Of a stretch of 64,000 nt of DNA, positions 35,395-45,123 are shown in pieces; position 1 is the stretch's first letter; every line of letters begins with the position of its first letter. Position numbers and translations under genes: made by a program. Source of the stretch: Mesorhizobium escarrei (lineage in GTDB: Bacteria; Pseudomonadota; Alphaproteobacteria; Rhizobiales; Rhizobiaceae); the NCBI RefSeq assembly GCF_935825525.1, contig NZ_CAKXZT010000152.1, forward strand, positions 135,197 through 199,196. The letters run 5' to 3'. The notes below the pieces were generated by a model. The model did no database searches and had not been told where the DNA came from. It worked only from the letters and a program-made list of their open reading frames with translations.

Positions 35395-35796
35395 TAGACG
35401 CCATTCCATAGGCGCGTTTGTTGACATCGCCACAGCAGCCCTCCGGTCACTTTCCGGGTGCCGCCAGGTCGATATGGCAACAAAGATGACGACGCGTCTT
35501 TGCGTCCGTTCGTCTTCCGCAGGACAAAAATCGGCTGATCGACCACGCTCTTGCCATAACAAAACTGTGCAAAAACCCTTCCCTTGGGGAAGATACTGGC
35601 GCCCGCGTACATGAACCAGCAACTAATTGATATTATACAGATAATATGCTTCGACAGCGACAGCGCATGGCGTTGCCGCTGTTGCTTAATAGCAACGGCT
35701 AGCGGTTCAATCCCTCGCAGGCCGAGAAAAAATAATTGAAAATGATCAATTGGTGTTACTGTCTGTAACAAAACTAAAAGAGGTTTGGGCGGGATT
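35395..35796. other. AT-rich intergenic region
   Basis: No gene supported. From about 35610 to 35796 it is markedly AT-rich (aattgatattatacagataa) and contains a hairpin gttgc-ttaata-gcaac near 35675-35695. It is the probable promoter region of the ABC transporter gene that follows. Confidence 0.4.
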
Positions 35797-37794
35797 GTGA
35801 TTCGGGTCGGTAGACCAGATCGACATTCAATATCGGAAAAATGGCTCCGCGGTGCCGCAAGGCCGCCGCTCCTGACACCGGTTTCCTCGATGCGCAGCTT
35901 CTGGGGACTGATGCGGGCCTACTGGTTCTCGGACCGCTGGGTGGAGGCCTGGACGCTGACGCTGGTCATCGCGCTGTTTACCGCGCTCTCCAGCAAGGCT
36001 GGCGTCTGGTTCGCCGAAGCATCCGGGGAACTGGTCAACTCTATTGCCTTTTACCATGATGCCGCGAACACCACGCCGCTCGCATCGCTGCTCACCAACG
36101 CCGGCGTGCTCATCCTTCTGGTCGTGCTCAAGGACGCGGGCTTTACCGGCATCCGCACTTTTGTTTCGGCGACGCTGCATCGCAAATGGCGCGGTTGGCT
36201 GGACAGCCGTTTCAACGCAGCGCTTCTCGACACCAATCACACGCATTTCCATGCTCAGCACGGTTCCTCCGGTGCTGCTGCTCCCGACAACATCGACCAG
36301 CGCGTCCAGGAGTCGATCAAGGACATGACCGGCGGAGCCATCGGCCTCGCCATGGGGGTCATGGCTGTCGGCACATCGCTTTATTTCGTCGGCCGGAAAC
36401 TGCTTGAAACCTCGGCAGAGGTGAAAGGGCTGGAGTTCCTCGGCAGCTATGGCAGCGCGGTCCTGGCATTTCTGGCGGTCGCCATATACGTGCCGCTGAA
36501 CACCTGGATCGCGGTGAAGCTCGGCAGGTTGCTGGAACGGCTCAACATCCGGATGCAGCAGTCCGAAGGCAGTTATCGCGGCGAACTGACCACGTTCCTG
36601 CGCCGCAGTTTCCACGTCGCCGCCTCACAGGGCGAGAATGTGCAAAAGACGATGCACGACCGGCTTTATGTCGACATCGACCGTACCTGGGCAAGGCTGA
36701 ACATCGTCAACACCAGCTACCGTTCTTTCGAGCTGGTCTACACTTTCATCGGCGCCCGCATTGTCGCCTATGCGCCGGGCCTGGTGCCCTACATCCACAA
36801 CCGTTTCGACCTCAAGGGCTACATAACCGGCTCCGAGATGGTCAACTCGCTCATCGGTCAATGTTCGTGGTTCATCCATGTCATGCCTTCCATTGCGGCG
36901 CTGCGCGCCAACAGCCAACGCGTGACCGAACTCGCCAACGCGATCGAAAACGTCCAACACCCGCAGGACTTCTACAGTCTCACCGGTTGTTCCGATTTCC
37001 GCTACGACCGTCAGAACCCGGTTTTCGGCTTGACCATCCAGAAACTGGAGCTGACCCATCAGGGCGAGGACGCCACGCCCTTCCTGAGCGCTGCGAATTT
37101 GCGCTTCCGGCGTGGCGAGTGGACGTTCCTGAAGGGCGAATCCGGCTGCGGCAAGACATCGCTGATCAAGGCGATCAACGGTCTGTGGCCCTATGGCCGC
37201 GGTACCATCGTCTTCCCGGAAGGGGTCGAGAGTTTCTATGCCGCCCAAGAGGTCAAGCTGCAGCAGGTCTCGCTGAAGCAACTGGTCTGCCTGCCCGGTT
37301 CAGAGCGCGATCACACTGACACGCAGGTTGCATCGGCGCTGCACAAGGCCGGCCTTGGCGATTTCATCGAACACATGGCCGATGAAAGCCGCGACGGAAT
37401 GAGCTGGGACCAGGTGCTTTCGGGCGGCCAGAAACAGAAGCTGGTTGTCGCTCGTATCGTGCTGCAGCAGCCGGGGCTGCTGTTCCTCGACGAGGCGACC
37501 GGGGCGCTCGATCCGGAAGGCAAGATTGCTTTCCACCAGGCAATCAAGGACAATTGTCCAGATGTCACGGTGATCTCGATCATGCACGAGGCCGTGCCGC
37601 CAAGGTCGCTTTCAGGCGCCGAATTCTACCACAGCATCGTTGCCATCGCGGATGGCGTAGCGACCAAGAAGCCGCTGGCGCCGAGCCTGCCGGTCGAGCT
37701 CACCACCATCCTCGCGCACCCCAGACCAGTCGAGGAAACAAGGCCGGTCGAGGAAAGATGGCTGCGCTTCCCTCGCCGCATAAGGCAGAAATAG
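35797..37794 (+). CDS. SbmA/BacA-like ABC transporter with fused ATPase (BclA/YddA type)
   Basis: About 665 residues. The N-terminal half is an ABC_membrane_2-type domain (several helices around residues 50-330, with WRGWLDSRFNAALLDTNHTHFH and DNIDQRVQESIKDM typical of SbmA/BacA relatives). The C-terminal half is an ATPase with Walker A GESGCGKTS (near residue 447), signature LSGGQKQKL and Walker B LLFLDEATG. In rhizobia, relatives such as BclA transport peptides, including nodule-specific cysteine-rich peptides; substrate here is unknown. The start is uncertain: GTG 35797, TTG 35785 or ATG 35890. Confidence 0.88.
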   Translation: MIRVGRPDRHSISEKWLRGAARPPLLTPVSSMRSFWGLMRAYWFSDRWVEAWTLTLVIALFTALSSKAGVWFAEASGELVNSIAFYHDAANTTPLASLLTNAGVLILLVVLKDAGFTGIRTFVSATLHRKWRGWLDSRFNAALLDTNHTHFHAQHGSSGAAAPDNIDQRVQESIKDMTGGAIGLAMGVMAVGTSLYFVGRKLLETSAEVKGLEFLGSYGSAVLAFLAVAIYVPLNTWIAVKLGRLLERLNIRMQQSEGSYRGELTTFLRRSFHVAASQGENVQKTMHDRLYVDIDRTWARLNIVNTSYRSFELVYTFIGARIVAYAPGLVPYIHNRFDLKGYITGSEMVNSLIGQCSWFIHVMPSIAALRANSQRVTELANAIENVQHPQDFYSLTGCSDFRYDRQNPVFGLTIQKLELTHQGEDATPFLSAANLRFRRGEWTFLKGESGCGKTSLIKAINGLWPYGRGTIVFPEGVESFYAAQEVKLQQVSLKQLVCLPGSERDHTDTQVASALHKAGLGDFIEHMADESRDGMSWDQVLSGGQKQKLVVARIVLQQPGLLFLDEATGALDPEGKIAFHQAIKDNCPDVTVISIMHEAVPPRSLSGAEFYHSIVAIADGVATKKPLAPSLPVELTTILAHPRPVEETRPVEERWLRFPRRIRQK

Positions 37795-37835
37795 CGGCGA
37801 CGAGATATCGTTGGCTCACTCCCGGATTGGTGATC

Positions 37836-37868
37836 TGAAATTGCGGTCGAGTGGCGCTGCACCATTGC
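37836..37868 (+). repeat. degenerate 33-bp direct repeat, left copy
   Basis: tgaaattgcggtcgagtgg... matches 26 of 33 bases of a segment at 42948-42980 in the same orientation. The two copies bracket the small membrane protein gene and the 1470-residue gene. Confidence 0.45.
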
Positions 37869-37924
37869 AAAGGGGCTCGTGCAGAGCATGTCTCGCGTGC
37901 GAAGCCCGCGCGACCGGTGAAGCC

Positions 37925-38119
37925 ATGACAAGAAACGAAATTCTTGCTCTCGTTCCGGCATTTGGTGTCAGCGCATGGGAGCTTCACAATTATGTCAGCC
38001 TCACAGGCTGGTGGCTGATTGGCGCGGCGATAGTTCCGGCAGTTGTCATTGTGCGGGCGTGGAAAGCGGTCGCAGCCATTTCGGTGGCCGCAGCAGCCCT
38101 GTGGTTCTACGCCAAATAG
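37925..38119 (+). CDS. small membrane protein
   Basis: 64 residues with two hydrophobic helices (WWLIGAAIVPAVVIVRAW and VAAISVAAAALWFYAK). It starts at ATG 37925, where a longer in-frame start at 37811 adds an unconvincing cysteine-rich stretch. No family recognised; it could be an orphan small membrane protein or non-coding. Confidence 0.45.
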   Translation: MTRNEILALVPAFGVSAWELHNYVSLTGWWLIGAAIVPAVVIVRAWKAVAAISVAAAALWFYAK

Positions 38120-38464
38120 GCATACAGGGCGGTTCTCGATGCCGCCTGATGCTGAGATCACGGAAATCAGCGACACTTTCGCGGCAGCGTAAGGGTAGCG
38201 ATGCCCATTTCCTGGAGGAGGTCTGGGTCGATCGATTTACTCCGAATGGTAGCGTTGCCATCGGCATGCTAGACCCATTGAGCAGCTGTGCCCCGAACCG
38301 GAGGCATGAGAGAATAGCTGAATAGCTTGGGAATGACCGAGGCGTGCCGCGATGGCCACCAGTAACGGTTGCTACCGAATTTGGAGTAGACGGCACCCCG
38401 CAAGCGGGCATTTGCCCCAAGCCTTGGTTATTTCCATGTTCCGGCTTCAGCACGGGGGATGGTG
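38120..38464. other. intergenic region before the 1470-residue gene
   Basis: No gene, RNA or strong hairpin recognised. Short frames here have no ribosome binding sites. Confidence 0.4.
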
Positions 38465-41400
38465 ATGCGCAGATGGAACTCTGGTCTGGCGCTGGCAAAA
38501 TCGCACTCGACCGCCTTAGCTAATGACGCCCAAAAGGGGCGATGGGAAGGGCGCTTAGCGACAGCCCTGCTCCGGACTTTCGGGATGGTCGTCGTCGCCC
38601 TATTCGTAGGCACACCTGGTCTAGCTCTGGCGGACGAGGTGCCGGGAGAGTTCCTGGGCAGGTGGAGCACACGATGCAGCGACACAAATGCGCCGAAGAT
38701 CGAGATGGCCGCGAACAGCATCGCAATCACCGTCGGCGGCAAGACCTACCGATATACCGGGATTAACGCGAGCCGCACTTTGTATGGCGGCGTAAAGGCC
38801 GACGGCAACCGCGTCTGGCTCCCGACCAGCAAGCGGCCCGGACGGAAATTCGCCTTCGTAGCTGCCCCGCCCCCCTTTGGAGCTGAGGGCCCTATGGTGC
38901 TCGAGGAGGGAGTGCCGGAGGAGTCCGACGAGATCAGGTCCATATTTGGAGCACAATTCCGTCGCTGCAAGCTCGGCCTTCGGGCCTCGGCGCAGCAGCA
39001 GCTTATGCAACCAGATGGGCCAGCGACCGTCGCGGCCGGCGACGGTCAGATGGCAAGCTGCAGCAGCGGCATCGTAAGGGGCTTGAAACCCGGAGGGGAC
39101 GGGTTCCTGGCCGTAAGGGCCGGGCCGGGAACAAGCCACCACATGCTGGACCGCCTTCACAACGGAGAACCGGTGTGGCTCTGCGACCAGCGCGGCGACT
39201 GGGTGGGGATCGCCTACGGCCGCGAGGATTGCGGCACCGAAGGCTCGGGACCGGAGCACCCTTACACTGGATCTTGTCGCGCCGGGTGGGCTCACGGGCG
39301 ATGGATCGAAATGGTGGCGGGGCCCACGTCCGTCGAGGCCGGGCGGGGACCGAGTTTTGACTGCGCTCGCGCGAGAACACCCCCTGAACAGGCGATTTGC
39401 GAATCGGCTGAATTGAGCCAGCTCGATGTGAAAATGTCGGCGGCTTTTGAAGCCGCGCTTTTCGCAACCGTCAACCAGTCGGAAACTGAAGCGGCCCGTA
39501 GTGCGCAAAGAGATTTTATGGCGCAACGTGATCGCTGTGGTTCCGACAGCGCGTGTCTGACGCAAGCATACAGTGAGCGGCTCTCTGCGCTGGCGGCCGC
39601 GGCAAGCCCGGTCCTCGGGCAGGAAGCTAACGCGAGCGGCTCGCCGTCTTCCCAAACTGCCGGTCTTGCCGCTCTGCGCGGCCTTCCGGCGGGCATCAAG
39701 AGCATAAGCTTCGATGACTTCAATGGTATCCCGTTGTTTGGCCCTGCCGATCGGGCTTCCTTCCCCGTTTTCTTGACCCTGGTCAAGCTCGGAACAATGC
39801 CTCAGTTTCTTGAGCAGAATGAGTGCACGGTCGTTCGTGCGCTTTTCACCCCTGAGTTCATTGCGCAGTTCGCCCGTCCCTATGAGTGCGCCGGCGACAG
39901 GCTCATCTGGCTCGGCGCGGACGAATTCGCCACCGCCGAGGCCAGGCGAAGCTTCCACGACAAGTATGGAAAGATGGTGCTAGCGCTTGCGCCGAAGCTG
40001 CCGCTGACCATTGCCTTCGTCGATGACATTGCGCTTGGCCTCTACGACGAGGCGAAGACGGGATTCCCTGTCGGTGGGTACAGCAACCAGTTCGGGTCGA
40101 TGGGGGAACCCTCGAGCATCGCCGTCGATCTGAGCAGGGACGTCCCCACCTGGTTGAACGTTTCTTTCTTTCCCAATTTCGAGTGGCCGGAGCCATTTCT
40201 GCCTATGAAAAGCGCGGACGCGGCGCGCGATTTCATTGCTGAAGTGAACTCCTGGCCATATGCGGAACACAACTCTCCTATGCCCGCGGCGACCGGCCAA
40301 CGTACGGTGCGCCGAGTTACGGTGCTTGAATTTGCTTCCTTCGACCCGAAAACCGCGCGCTTGGAGTTCAGTCTCAACGCCCTCAGCCTCCACAATCTCG
40401 ATCTGACGCGAAAGCTTTATGATTTCCCGGTGACCAAGCCGATCAACTCTTTCTCATCGGGAGATATCCCCGAACGGCTCGTGGTCGCGTCGCCTGTACC
40501 GCTGGACGAGTTCTATCTTAACCTCAGGATTGTTGGCGAGGCCGGCGAGAACGCGCCCGAAAAGGTATGGGCACGTTTGGTGGAACTTGTCGCGCATCGC
40601 GACAGGGAGTTCTGGAGTCGGCCCGGGAAATCGAAAGAGGTTCTTTCCCACGACAACGCGCGGCGTCCTTTTTTTGACAATGGTGAGGATGGCGCGGTTT
40701 CCACCGCCTTCAAGCGCTGGGCGATAGCCTACGCGGCTGGTTTACCCGACGAAATCGAGCTTGTTGGCGACTATACGAACGTAAGCATCGATCGCGACGG
40801 GCATTATACTTTTCAAGCGCTGAAAGCCAACGGGGGTCCCGGAATCTACTCCGGTGCTATCGCGGCGATCGGGCTGCAATCCGACCAGGTTGTGAGTGTC
40901 AGCGGCTTCGACAATCTGCTTCTCACACTGCCCAATCGACCTGATTTCTATGTCCTCGACGTGGACGGCGAGACCATGCTTCCGTTCGCTGGCCGCAGGC
41001 TGCTGTGGAAAGCCGTTTTCAAGACCGGTCCGCGGCAATCGGTCAGCGCCGAAGCAAGCAAGGCGCTTCTTCTTCATCTCGAGCCGATATCCCTGATTCT
41101 GGAGGAGCAAGGCGTCGAGATCGCGCGCCAGACCTTTGAGGCCGTTCCCCGGCTGGATGGCGGCTTTTCGGTTGATGCGCCCGCCTCGCCCGCCGGCGCG
41201 GCGCTGTTCGATGCTCCCGTCGCCCTTTCTGGCGGCTTGACCAATACCCTTGTTGCGGCTGCGCTTGATCCGACCCAGACGGATGACGCCTTCGAGAGGC
41301 TGGTCATTCAGCGCTGGCACCTGGAACAGAAAGGTGAGCCGTTTGGCGGTCGGTTCTTCGTCGAAGGCAAGCGCCTTCCTGGCACAGAGGAAGCACGCGC

Positions 41401-42877
41401 CTTGTTTCCGGATTTCGCTGCTTGGGCCCGCGCCCGCATTCCCGCGTTCCCGATCCGGCTTACAATCAAGGCTGACGTGGAGCGTAGCCCCGGCGTCGAC
41501 TTCGCCGGCTGGCAGAGTTTGGCCTGCATATCCGATGCATTAACACAGGAAGACAGATTCCGCATTGCGAGCAACGTGCGGGGATTAGGGGCCGCGATCG
41601 CTCAGAAGGGGCTCGCGATGAACGGAGCAGGGTCCTGGGGCGTGGAAGACGAGTTGCGCGTGGCGGCTCTTGGCCTTGAGCCGATGGCATCATCCTTCGT
41701 TCATCAGGTCGGCTGTGAAGTTGGTTCCGGGCCTGATGCCGATCCAATGAAGATATTCACCGTCACGGAAGCTTCCCTGCCGGTACCCCCGCCATTGGGG
41801 AAAGCGGAGAAACTGAGCGCTGAGGTCACGCTCCAGATCAACGCCATCGCGCCTGTCGACTCCAAGCCACACTATCTCGACCTCCTGCCCCCCGATGTGG
41901 CCGCGCACCTGTTTTCGGGAGGAGCATCGAAGAAGACACCAGCACAGACGTTCATCCGCATGGACGCCGATCTTGTCGAGGTCGCCTATCGCGATGCGAG
42001 CGGCCGGGAAATCGCCCGGCTGTCAGCCGATCCGGCGGCGACGCTTTCCGGCCTTCTTCGAAAGTTTGAGATGAAATCCGCCGAAATGCTGCGCAAGCCT
42101 GAGGCGGGGGAGGCCTATGGACCCGATATGATTGGCATCCAACTTGGCATGTCCTTTGACGAGGCTGAAGCGATCATTCAGCGGCACATGCGGGTTGGGC
42201 GGGTACTCACGGGAATGCGCGCCAGTCCGGGTGCCCAGCCGACCGGATCAATCACGCCCGCGACGTCGGGCAAGCTTTTCATTTCGGCCGACGAGCGCGA
42301 ATTCGTCGCTATCTTCGACGATGCGCCAGCCGTCGAAGGACGAGTACTCGCCGCTTGGCGTCGAATCTATTTGGATCCGGAACAAATGCCGGAGACTGAA
42401 GTGATCGAAGGGTTGCGGAGCAAATATGGCACGCCTATCACGAGAACGATTGAGGCCGGCACGCGCAATTTCTGGTCCACACCTGCTGGCAATGACTGCC
42501 GGCCATCCTTCAGCCATGGCGGCGCGCGTCCCGCTCTTAGTGCCTCCTGGCGCGAGAATGGCGTCCCCGCAAATCTCGCGTTGCCGGATGGTCGCCCGGT
42601 ACCCGACGCCATGCTGCCGATGGCGATGGTGAGCCCGCTCGATCCTTCGAATCAGCAACTCGCCAGATGCGGACCGGTCTTCACCGCCGAGTTCTCCTTC
42701 GATGCTTCCCGCAGCGTAAAGGCGGGCTATCCGACTACTGACCGGGATTGGATCGAACAAATTATCAGCGATGTCGGCCCCTATATGCAGGCATTCAGCG
42801 CGAGTAGGCTGGCTCTTCAGGGCGACGAGGCAAACGTGCCTGGAAAGGCCCAGACGGGTGGTGCCGTGAAATTCTGA
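38465..42877 (+). CDS. giant exported protein with SH3-like and LprI-like segments
   Basis: About 1470 residues. A signal peptide core (about 38-56, GMVVVALFVGTPGLALA) marks export. The N-terminal domain EFLGRWSTRCSDTNAPKIEM is followed by a bacterial-SH3-like segment (about 214-284, LAVRAGPGTSHHMLDRLHNGEPVWLC). Next is an LprI/DUF1311-like segment (about 297-375, SFDCARARTPPEQAICESAELSQLD). The remainder, from about 417, has repeated globular character (possible DUF4852 homology near 420-480) and a C-terminal EAEAII motif. No catalytic site is visible. GGGGG 6 nt upstream supports ATG 38465. Flanked by degenerate repeats, which could reflect acquisition. Function unknown. Confidence 0.75.
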   Translation: MRRWNSGLALAKSHSTALANDAQKGRWEGRLATALLRTFGMVVVALFVGTPGLALADEVPGEFLGRWSTRCSDTNAPKIEMAANSIAITVGGKTYRYTGINASRTLYGGVKADGNRVWLPTSKRPGRKFAFVAAPPPFGAEGPMVLEEGVPEESDEIRSIFGAQFRRCKLGLRASAQQQLMQPDGPATVAAGDGQMASCSSGIVRGLKPGGDGFLAVRAGPGTSHHMLDRLHNGEPVWLCDQRGDWVGIAYGREDCGTEGSGPEHPYTGSCRAGWAHGRWIEMVAGPTSVEAGRGPSFDCARARTPPEQAICESAELSQLDVKMSAAFEAALFATVNQSETEAARSAQRDFMAQRDRCGSDSACLTQAYSERLSALAAAASPVLGQEANASGSPSSQTAGLAALRGLPAGIKSISFDDFNGIPLFGPADRASFPVFLTLVKLGTMPQFLEQNECTVVRALFTPEFIAQFARPYECAGDRLIWLGADEFATAEARRSFHDKYGKMVLALAPKLPLTIAFVDDIALGLYDEAKTGFPVGGYSNQFGSMGEPSSIAVDLSRDVPTWLNVSFFPNFEWPEPFLPMKSADAARDFIAEVNSWPYAEHNSPMPAATGQRTVRRVTVLEFASFDPKTARLEFSLNALSLHNLDLTRKLYDFPVTKPINSFSSGDIPERLVVASPVPLDEFYLNLRIVGEAGENAPEKVWARLVELVAHRDREFWSRPGKSKEVLSHDNARRPFFDNGEDGAVSTAFKRWAIAYAAGLPDEIELVGDYTNVSIDRDGHYTFQALKANGGPGIYSGAIAAIGLQSDQVVSVSGFDNLLLTLPNRPDFYVLDVDGETMLPFAGRRLLWKAVFKTGPRQSVSAEASKALLLHLEPISLILEEQGVEIARQTFEAVPRLDGGFSVDAPASPAGAALFDAPVALSGGLTNTLVAAALDPTQTDDAFERLVIQRWHLEQKGEPFGGRFFVEGKRLPGTEEARALFPDFAAWARARIPAFPIRLTIKADVERSPGVDFAGWQSLACISDALTQEDRFRIASNVRGLGAAIAQKGLAMNGAGSWGVEDELRVAALGLEPMASSFVHQVGCEVGSGPDADPMKIFTVTEASLPVPPPLGKAEKLSAEVTLQINAIAPVDSKPHYLDLLPPDVAAHLFSGGASKKTPAQTFIRMDADLVEVAYRDASGREIARLSADPAATLSGLLRKFEMKSAEMLRKPEAGEAYGPDMIGIQLGMSFDEAEAIIQRHMRVGRVLTGMRASPGAQPTGSITPATSGKLFISADEREFVAIFDDAPAVEGRVLAAWRRIYLDPEQMPETEVIEGLRSKYGTPITRTIEAGTRNFWSTPAGNDCRPSFSHGGARPALSASWRENGVPANLALPDGRPVPDAMLPMAMVSPLDPSNQQLARCGPVFTAEFSFDASRSVKAGYPTTDRDWIEQIISDVGPYMQAFSASRLALQGDEANVPGKAQTGGAVKF

Positions 42878-42947
42878 GCGCAGTCGAACCTGAATAACTT
42901 TCGGGACTGTCAAGTATGGCCATTTGCAGGGGCTGTTTGACAGTTCA

Positions 42948-42980
42948 AAATTGTGGTCGGGTGGTGCGGCGCCATTGCTT
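42948..42980 (+). repeat. degenerate 33-bp direct repeat, right copy
   Basis: caaaattgtggtcgggtgg... matches the segment at 37836-37868 at 26 of 33 positions. It lies just before the stop end of gor. Confidence 0.45.
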
Positions 42981-43022
42981 GCGAGCATCGAGTGCTCCGT
43001 TGGCGACGGTGTGGGCAAAACG

Positions 43023-44411
43023 TCAGGCGCGCTCGCCGTCCCTTACCCGGTAGGTCGGCTTGTACATGGTGACGAGTTCTTCCGCCGCGGTCGGGTGCAC
43101 GGCCATCGTGCGATCGAAGTCGTCCTTGGTCAGCCCGGCCTTCAGCGGAATGCCGAGAAGCTGCGCCATCTCGCCGGCATCAGGCCCGAGGATATGGGCG
43201 CCGAGCACCTTTTTCGAGGCGCCGTCGACCACCAGCTTCATCAGCATCTTTTCGTCGCGGCCCGACAGCGTGTTCCGCATCGGCCGGAAGGTGGCGCGGT
43301 AGACCTCAACGTCGGAAAAACGCTTTATGGCCTCGTCTTCCGACAGGCCGACCGTGCCGATCTCGGGCTGCGAGAAGACCGCGGTGGCAATCGTCTCATG
43401 GTCGGGCGCGGTTGGGTTGCCCTTGAAGGCGGTCTCGACGAAACACATCGCCTCATGGATCGCCACCGGCGTCAATTGCACACGGTTGGTGACGTCACCG
43501 ATCGCCCAGATGTTGTCGATGCTGGTGCGCGAATATTGGTCCACATGGATAGCGCCGGTCCTGGTCATCTCGATGCCGAGGCCCTCAAGGCCCATGTTTT
43601 CGGTGTTGGGGAGACGTCCGATGGCGAGCATGACCTGATCGACCGTCAGCACCCTGCCACCGGTGACGACAGCGTCGAGGCGCCCGTCCGGACGCTTCCT
43701 GACCCATTCGGATACGGCATGGCAGAGGATTTTTATCCCCTTCTTTTCCATCGTCTCGTGCAGCATGCGCCTGAGATCCATGTCGAAGCGGGAGAGGATC
43801 TCCTTGCCGCGGTAGACCAGCGTCGTTTCGACGCCGAGGCCGTGAAAGATGTTGGCGAATTCGACGGCAATATAGCCGCCGCCCTCGATCATGATCGCCT
43901 TCGGCAGTTCCTTGAGATCGAAGGCCTCGTTGGAAGAGATACAATGATTATGGCCGGGCAGAGCCGGGTGCGGTGCCGGGCGGCCGCCGGTGGCGATGAG
44001 AATCTGGTCGGCGGTGACGGTGCGATCCTCGCCGAGAAGTTGCACCCCATGCGGATCGACCAGCATGGCGCGCGACTGAAACGTCTCGCCGCCGGCGCCC
44101 TGGACATTTTTCCTGTAGATGGCTTCCAACCGGCTGATCTCGCGATCCTTGTTGGCAACCAATGTCTGCCAGTCGAAGCTCGCCTGCGGCACGGTCCAGC
44201 CGTAACCGGCGGCGTCGGCAAAGTGCTCGGGAAATTGCGAGGCATAGACATAGAGCTTCTTCGGCACGCAGCCGCGGATGACGCAGGTGCCGCCATAGCG
44301 GTATTCCTCGGCAATGCCGACGCGCTTGCCGAGTGCCGCCGCCACGCGCGCCGCCCTCACCCCACCGGAGCCGCCGCCGATCACAAAAAGATCGTAGTCA
44401 TAGACCGCCAT
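43023..44411 (-). CDS. gor: glutathione-disulfide reductase
   Basis: 462 residues. FAD motif GGGSGGVRAARVAAALG at the N-terminus, the redox pair C43-VIRG-C48 (GGTCVIRGCVPKKL), an NADPH domain (IEGGGYIAVEFANIFHGLG) and the C-terminal His-Pro catalytic motif AVHPTAAEE are all present. It reduces GSSG to GSH with NADPH in the cytoplasm. It follows DUF2059 and rpiA on the minus strand, a conserved rhizobial order. Confidence 0.95.
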   Translation of the reverse strand: MAVYDYDLFVIGGGSGGVRAARVAAALGKRVGIAEEYRYGGTCVIRGCVPKKLYVYASQFPEHFADAAGYGWTVPQASFDWQTLVANKDREISRLEAIYRKNVQGAGGETFQSRAMLVDPHGVQLLGEDRTVTADQILIATGGRPAPHPALPGHNHCISSNEAFDLKELPKAIMIEGGGYIAVEFANIFHGLGVETTLVYRGKEILSRFDMDLRRMLHETMEKKGIKILCHAVSEWVRKRPDGRLDAVVTGGRVLTVDQVMLAIGRLPNTENMGLEGLGIEMTRTGAIHVDQYSRTSIDNIWAIGDVTNRVQLTPVAIHEAMCFVETAFKGNPTAPDHETIATAVFSQPEIGTVGLSEDEAIKRFSDVEVYRATFRPMRNTLSGRDEKMLMKLVVDGASKKVLGAHILGPDAGEMAQLLGIPLKAGLTKDDFDRTMAVHPTAAEELVTMYKPTYRVRDGERA

Positions 44412-44469
44412 GGTGCGGCTCCTTGCCCTTCAAAATGTCTGAGACAGGTAGGCTGCAAACCACCAAAAG

Positions 44470-44521
44470 AAAAGCCCGGACGCAGCGCATCCTGTCGGAC
44501 GCGCAACGGAGGCGGGCTTTC
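44470..44521 (-). terminator. terminator between the DUF2059 gene and gor
   Basis: aaaagcccg (44470-44478) pairs with cgggctttt (44513-44521), with an inner near-perfect stem gcgcatcc/ggacgcgc. On the minus strand it follows the DUF2059 stop by 36 bp. It suggests gor has its own promoter or that read-through is partial. Confidence 0.5.
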
Positions 44522-44556
44522 CGGTCCAGCAGCGATAACGCCGCCGGAAAATAGGC

Positions 44557-45123
44557 TCAGTTCTTCGGTGCTTCCGGCTGCGTGCCATCAGCAGGAGCCG
44601 CGGCATTTGCCGGTGCTGTGGCCTTTGCTGCCGCGGCCAGCGTTTCGCCGACCTGCTGGGCGAGATCGCGAGCGACGCCGTTCTGCCAGATGTCGGCGGC
44701 CTTGAGCAGGTCACGCGTTACGGCTGGGCCGCTGTCGAGCAGCTTCTTGCCGGAATCGGAATTGTAGAAAGCGGCGATTTCGGTAAGCTCTTTTTCGGAA
44801 AATACCTTGGCATAGGCCATGGCCGCCTCCTTCTCGAGATCGGCGCGGCGAGAGGCCAGCGCCAGAGCCTTTTCGCTAACCGTTCTGCCGATCAACTCCT
44901 GCATGTCCGGGTTCTTTTGGATGAGTTGCTGCTGAAGCGCGGCGGCGGCCTGCGGCAGGATGCTGTCGAACGGGTCCGTCGCGTCGATCGCCGCGACTGC
45001 GGCGCGGGCCGCCTTCAGATGCCCGTCGGTGATGTCCTGCGAGAACGCCGGCGATGAAAACGCAAAGACGGCTGAAGCTGCCAGAATGGCAGAAAAACGG
45101 CGTACCCGGTTATGCAACGTCAT
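44557..45123 (-). CDS. DUF2059 exported protein
   Basis: 188 residues with a signal peptide (about 1-28, ending AFS). The DUF2059 helix pair includes LTEIAAFYNSDSGKKLLDSGPAVTRDL. The tail is alanine/proline-rich. The protein is probably periplasmic; the domain has no established activity. ATG 45123 lies within the 3' end of rpiA (14-bp overlap), so it is coupled to rpiA. Confidence 0.85.
   Translation of the reverse strand: MTLHNRVRRFSAILAASAVFAFSSPAFSQDITDGHLKAARAAVAAIDATDPFDSILPQAAAALQQQLIQKNPDMQELIGRTVSEKALALASRRADLEKEAAMAYAKVFSEKELTEIAAFYNSDSGKKLLDSGPAVTRDLLKAADIWQNGVARDLAQQVGETLAAAAKATAPANAAAPADGTQPEAPKN

Noticed and set aside
35702..35718. gcggttcaatccctcgc, resembling a tRNA T-arm
   Set aside because: The T-stem does not pair and no acceptor stem can be drawn.
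42924..44705. 593-codon plus-strand frame opposite gor
   Set aside because: Antisense shadow of glutathione reductase; no motif or start signal.
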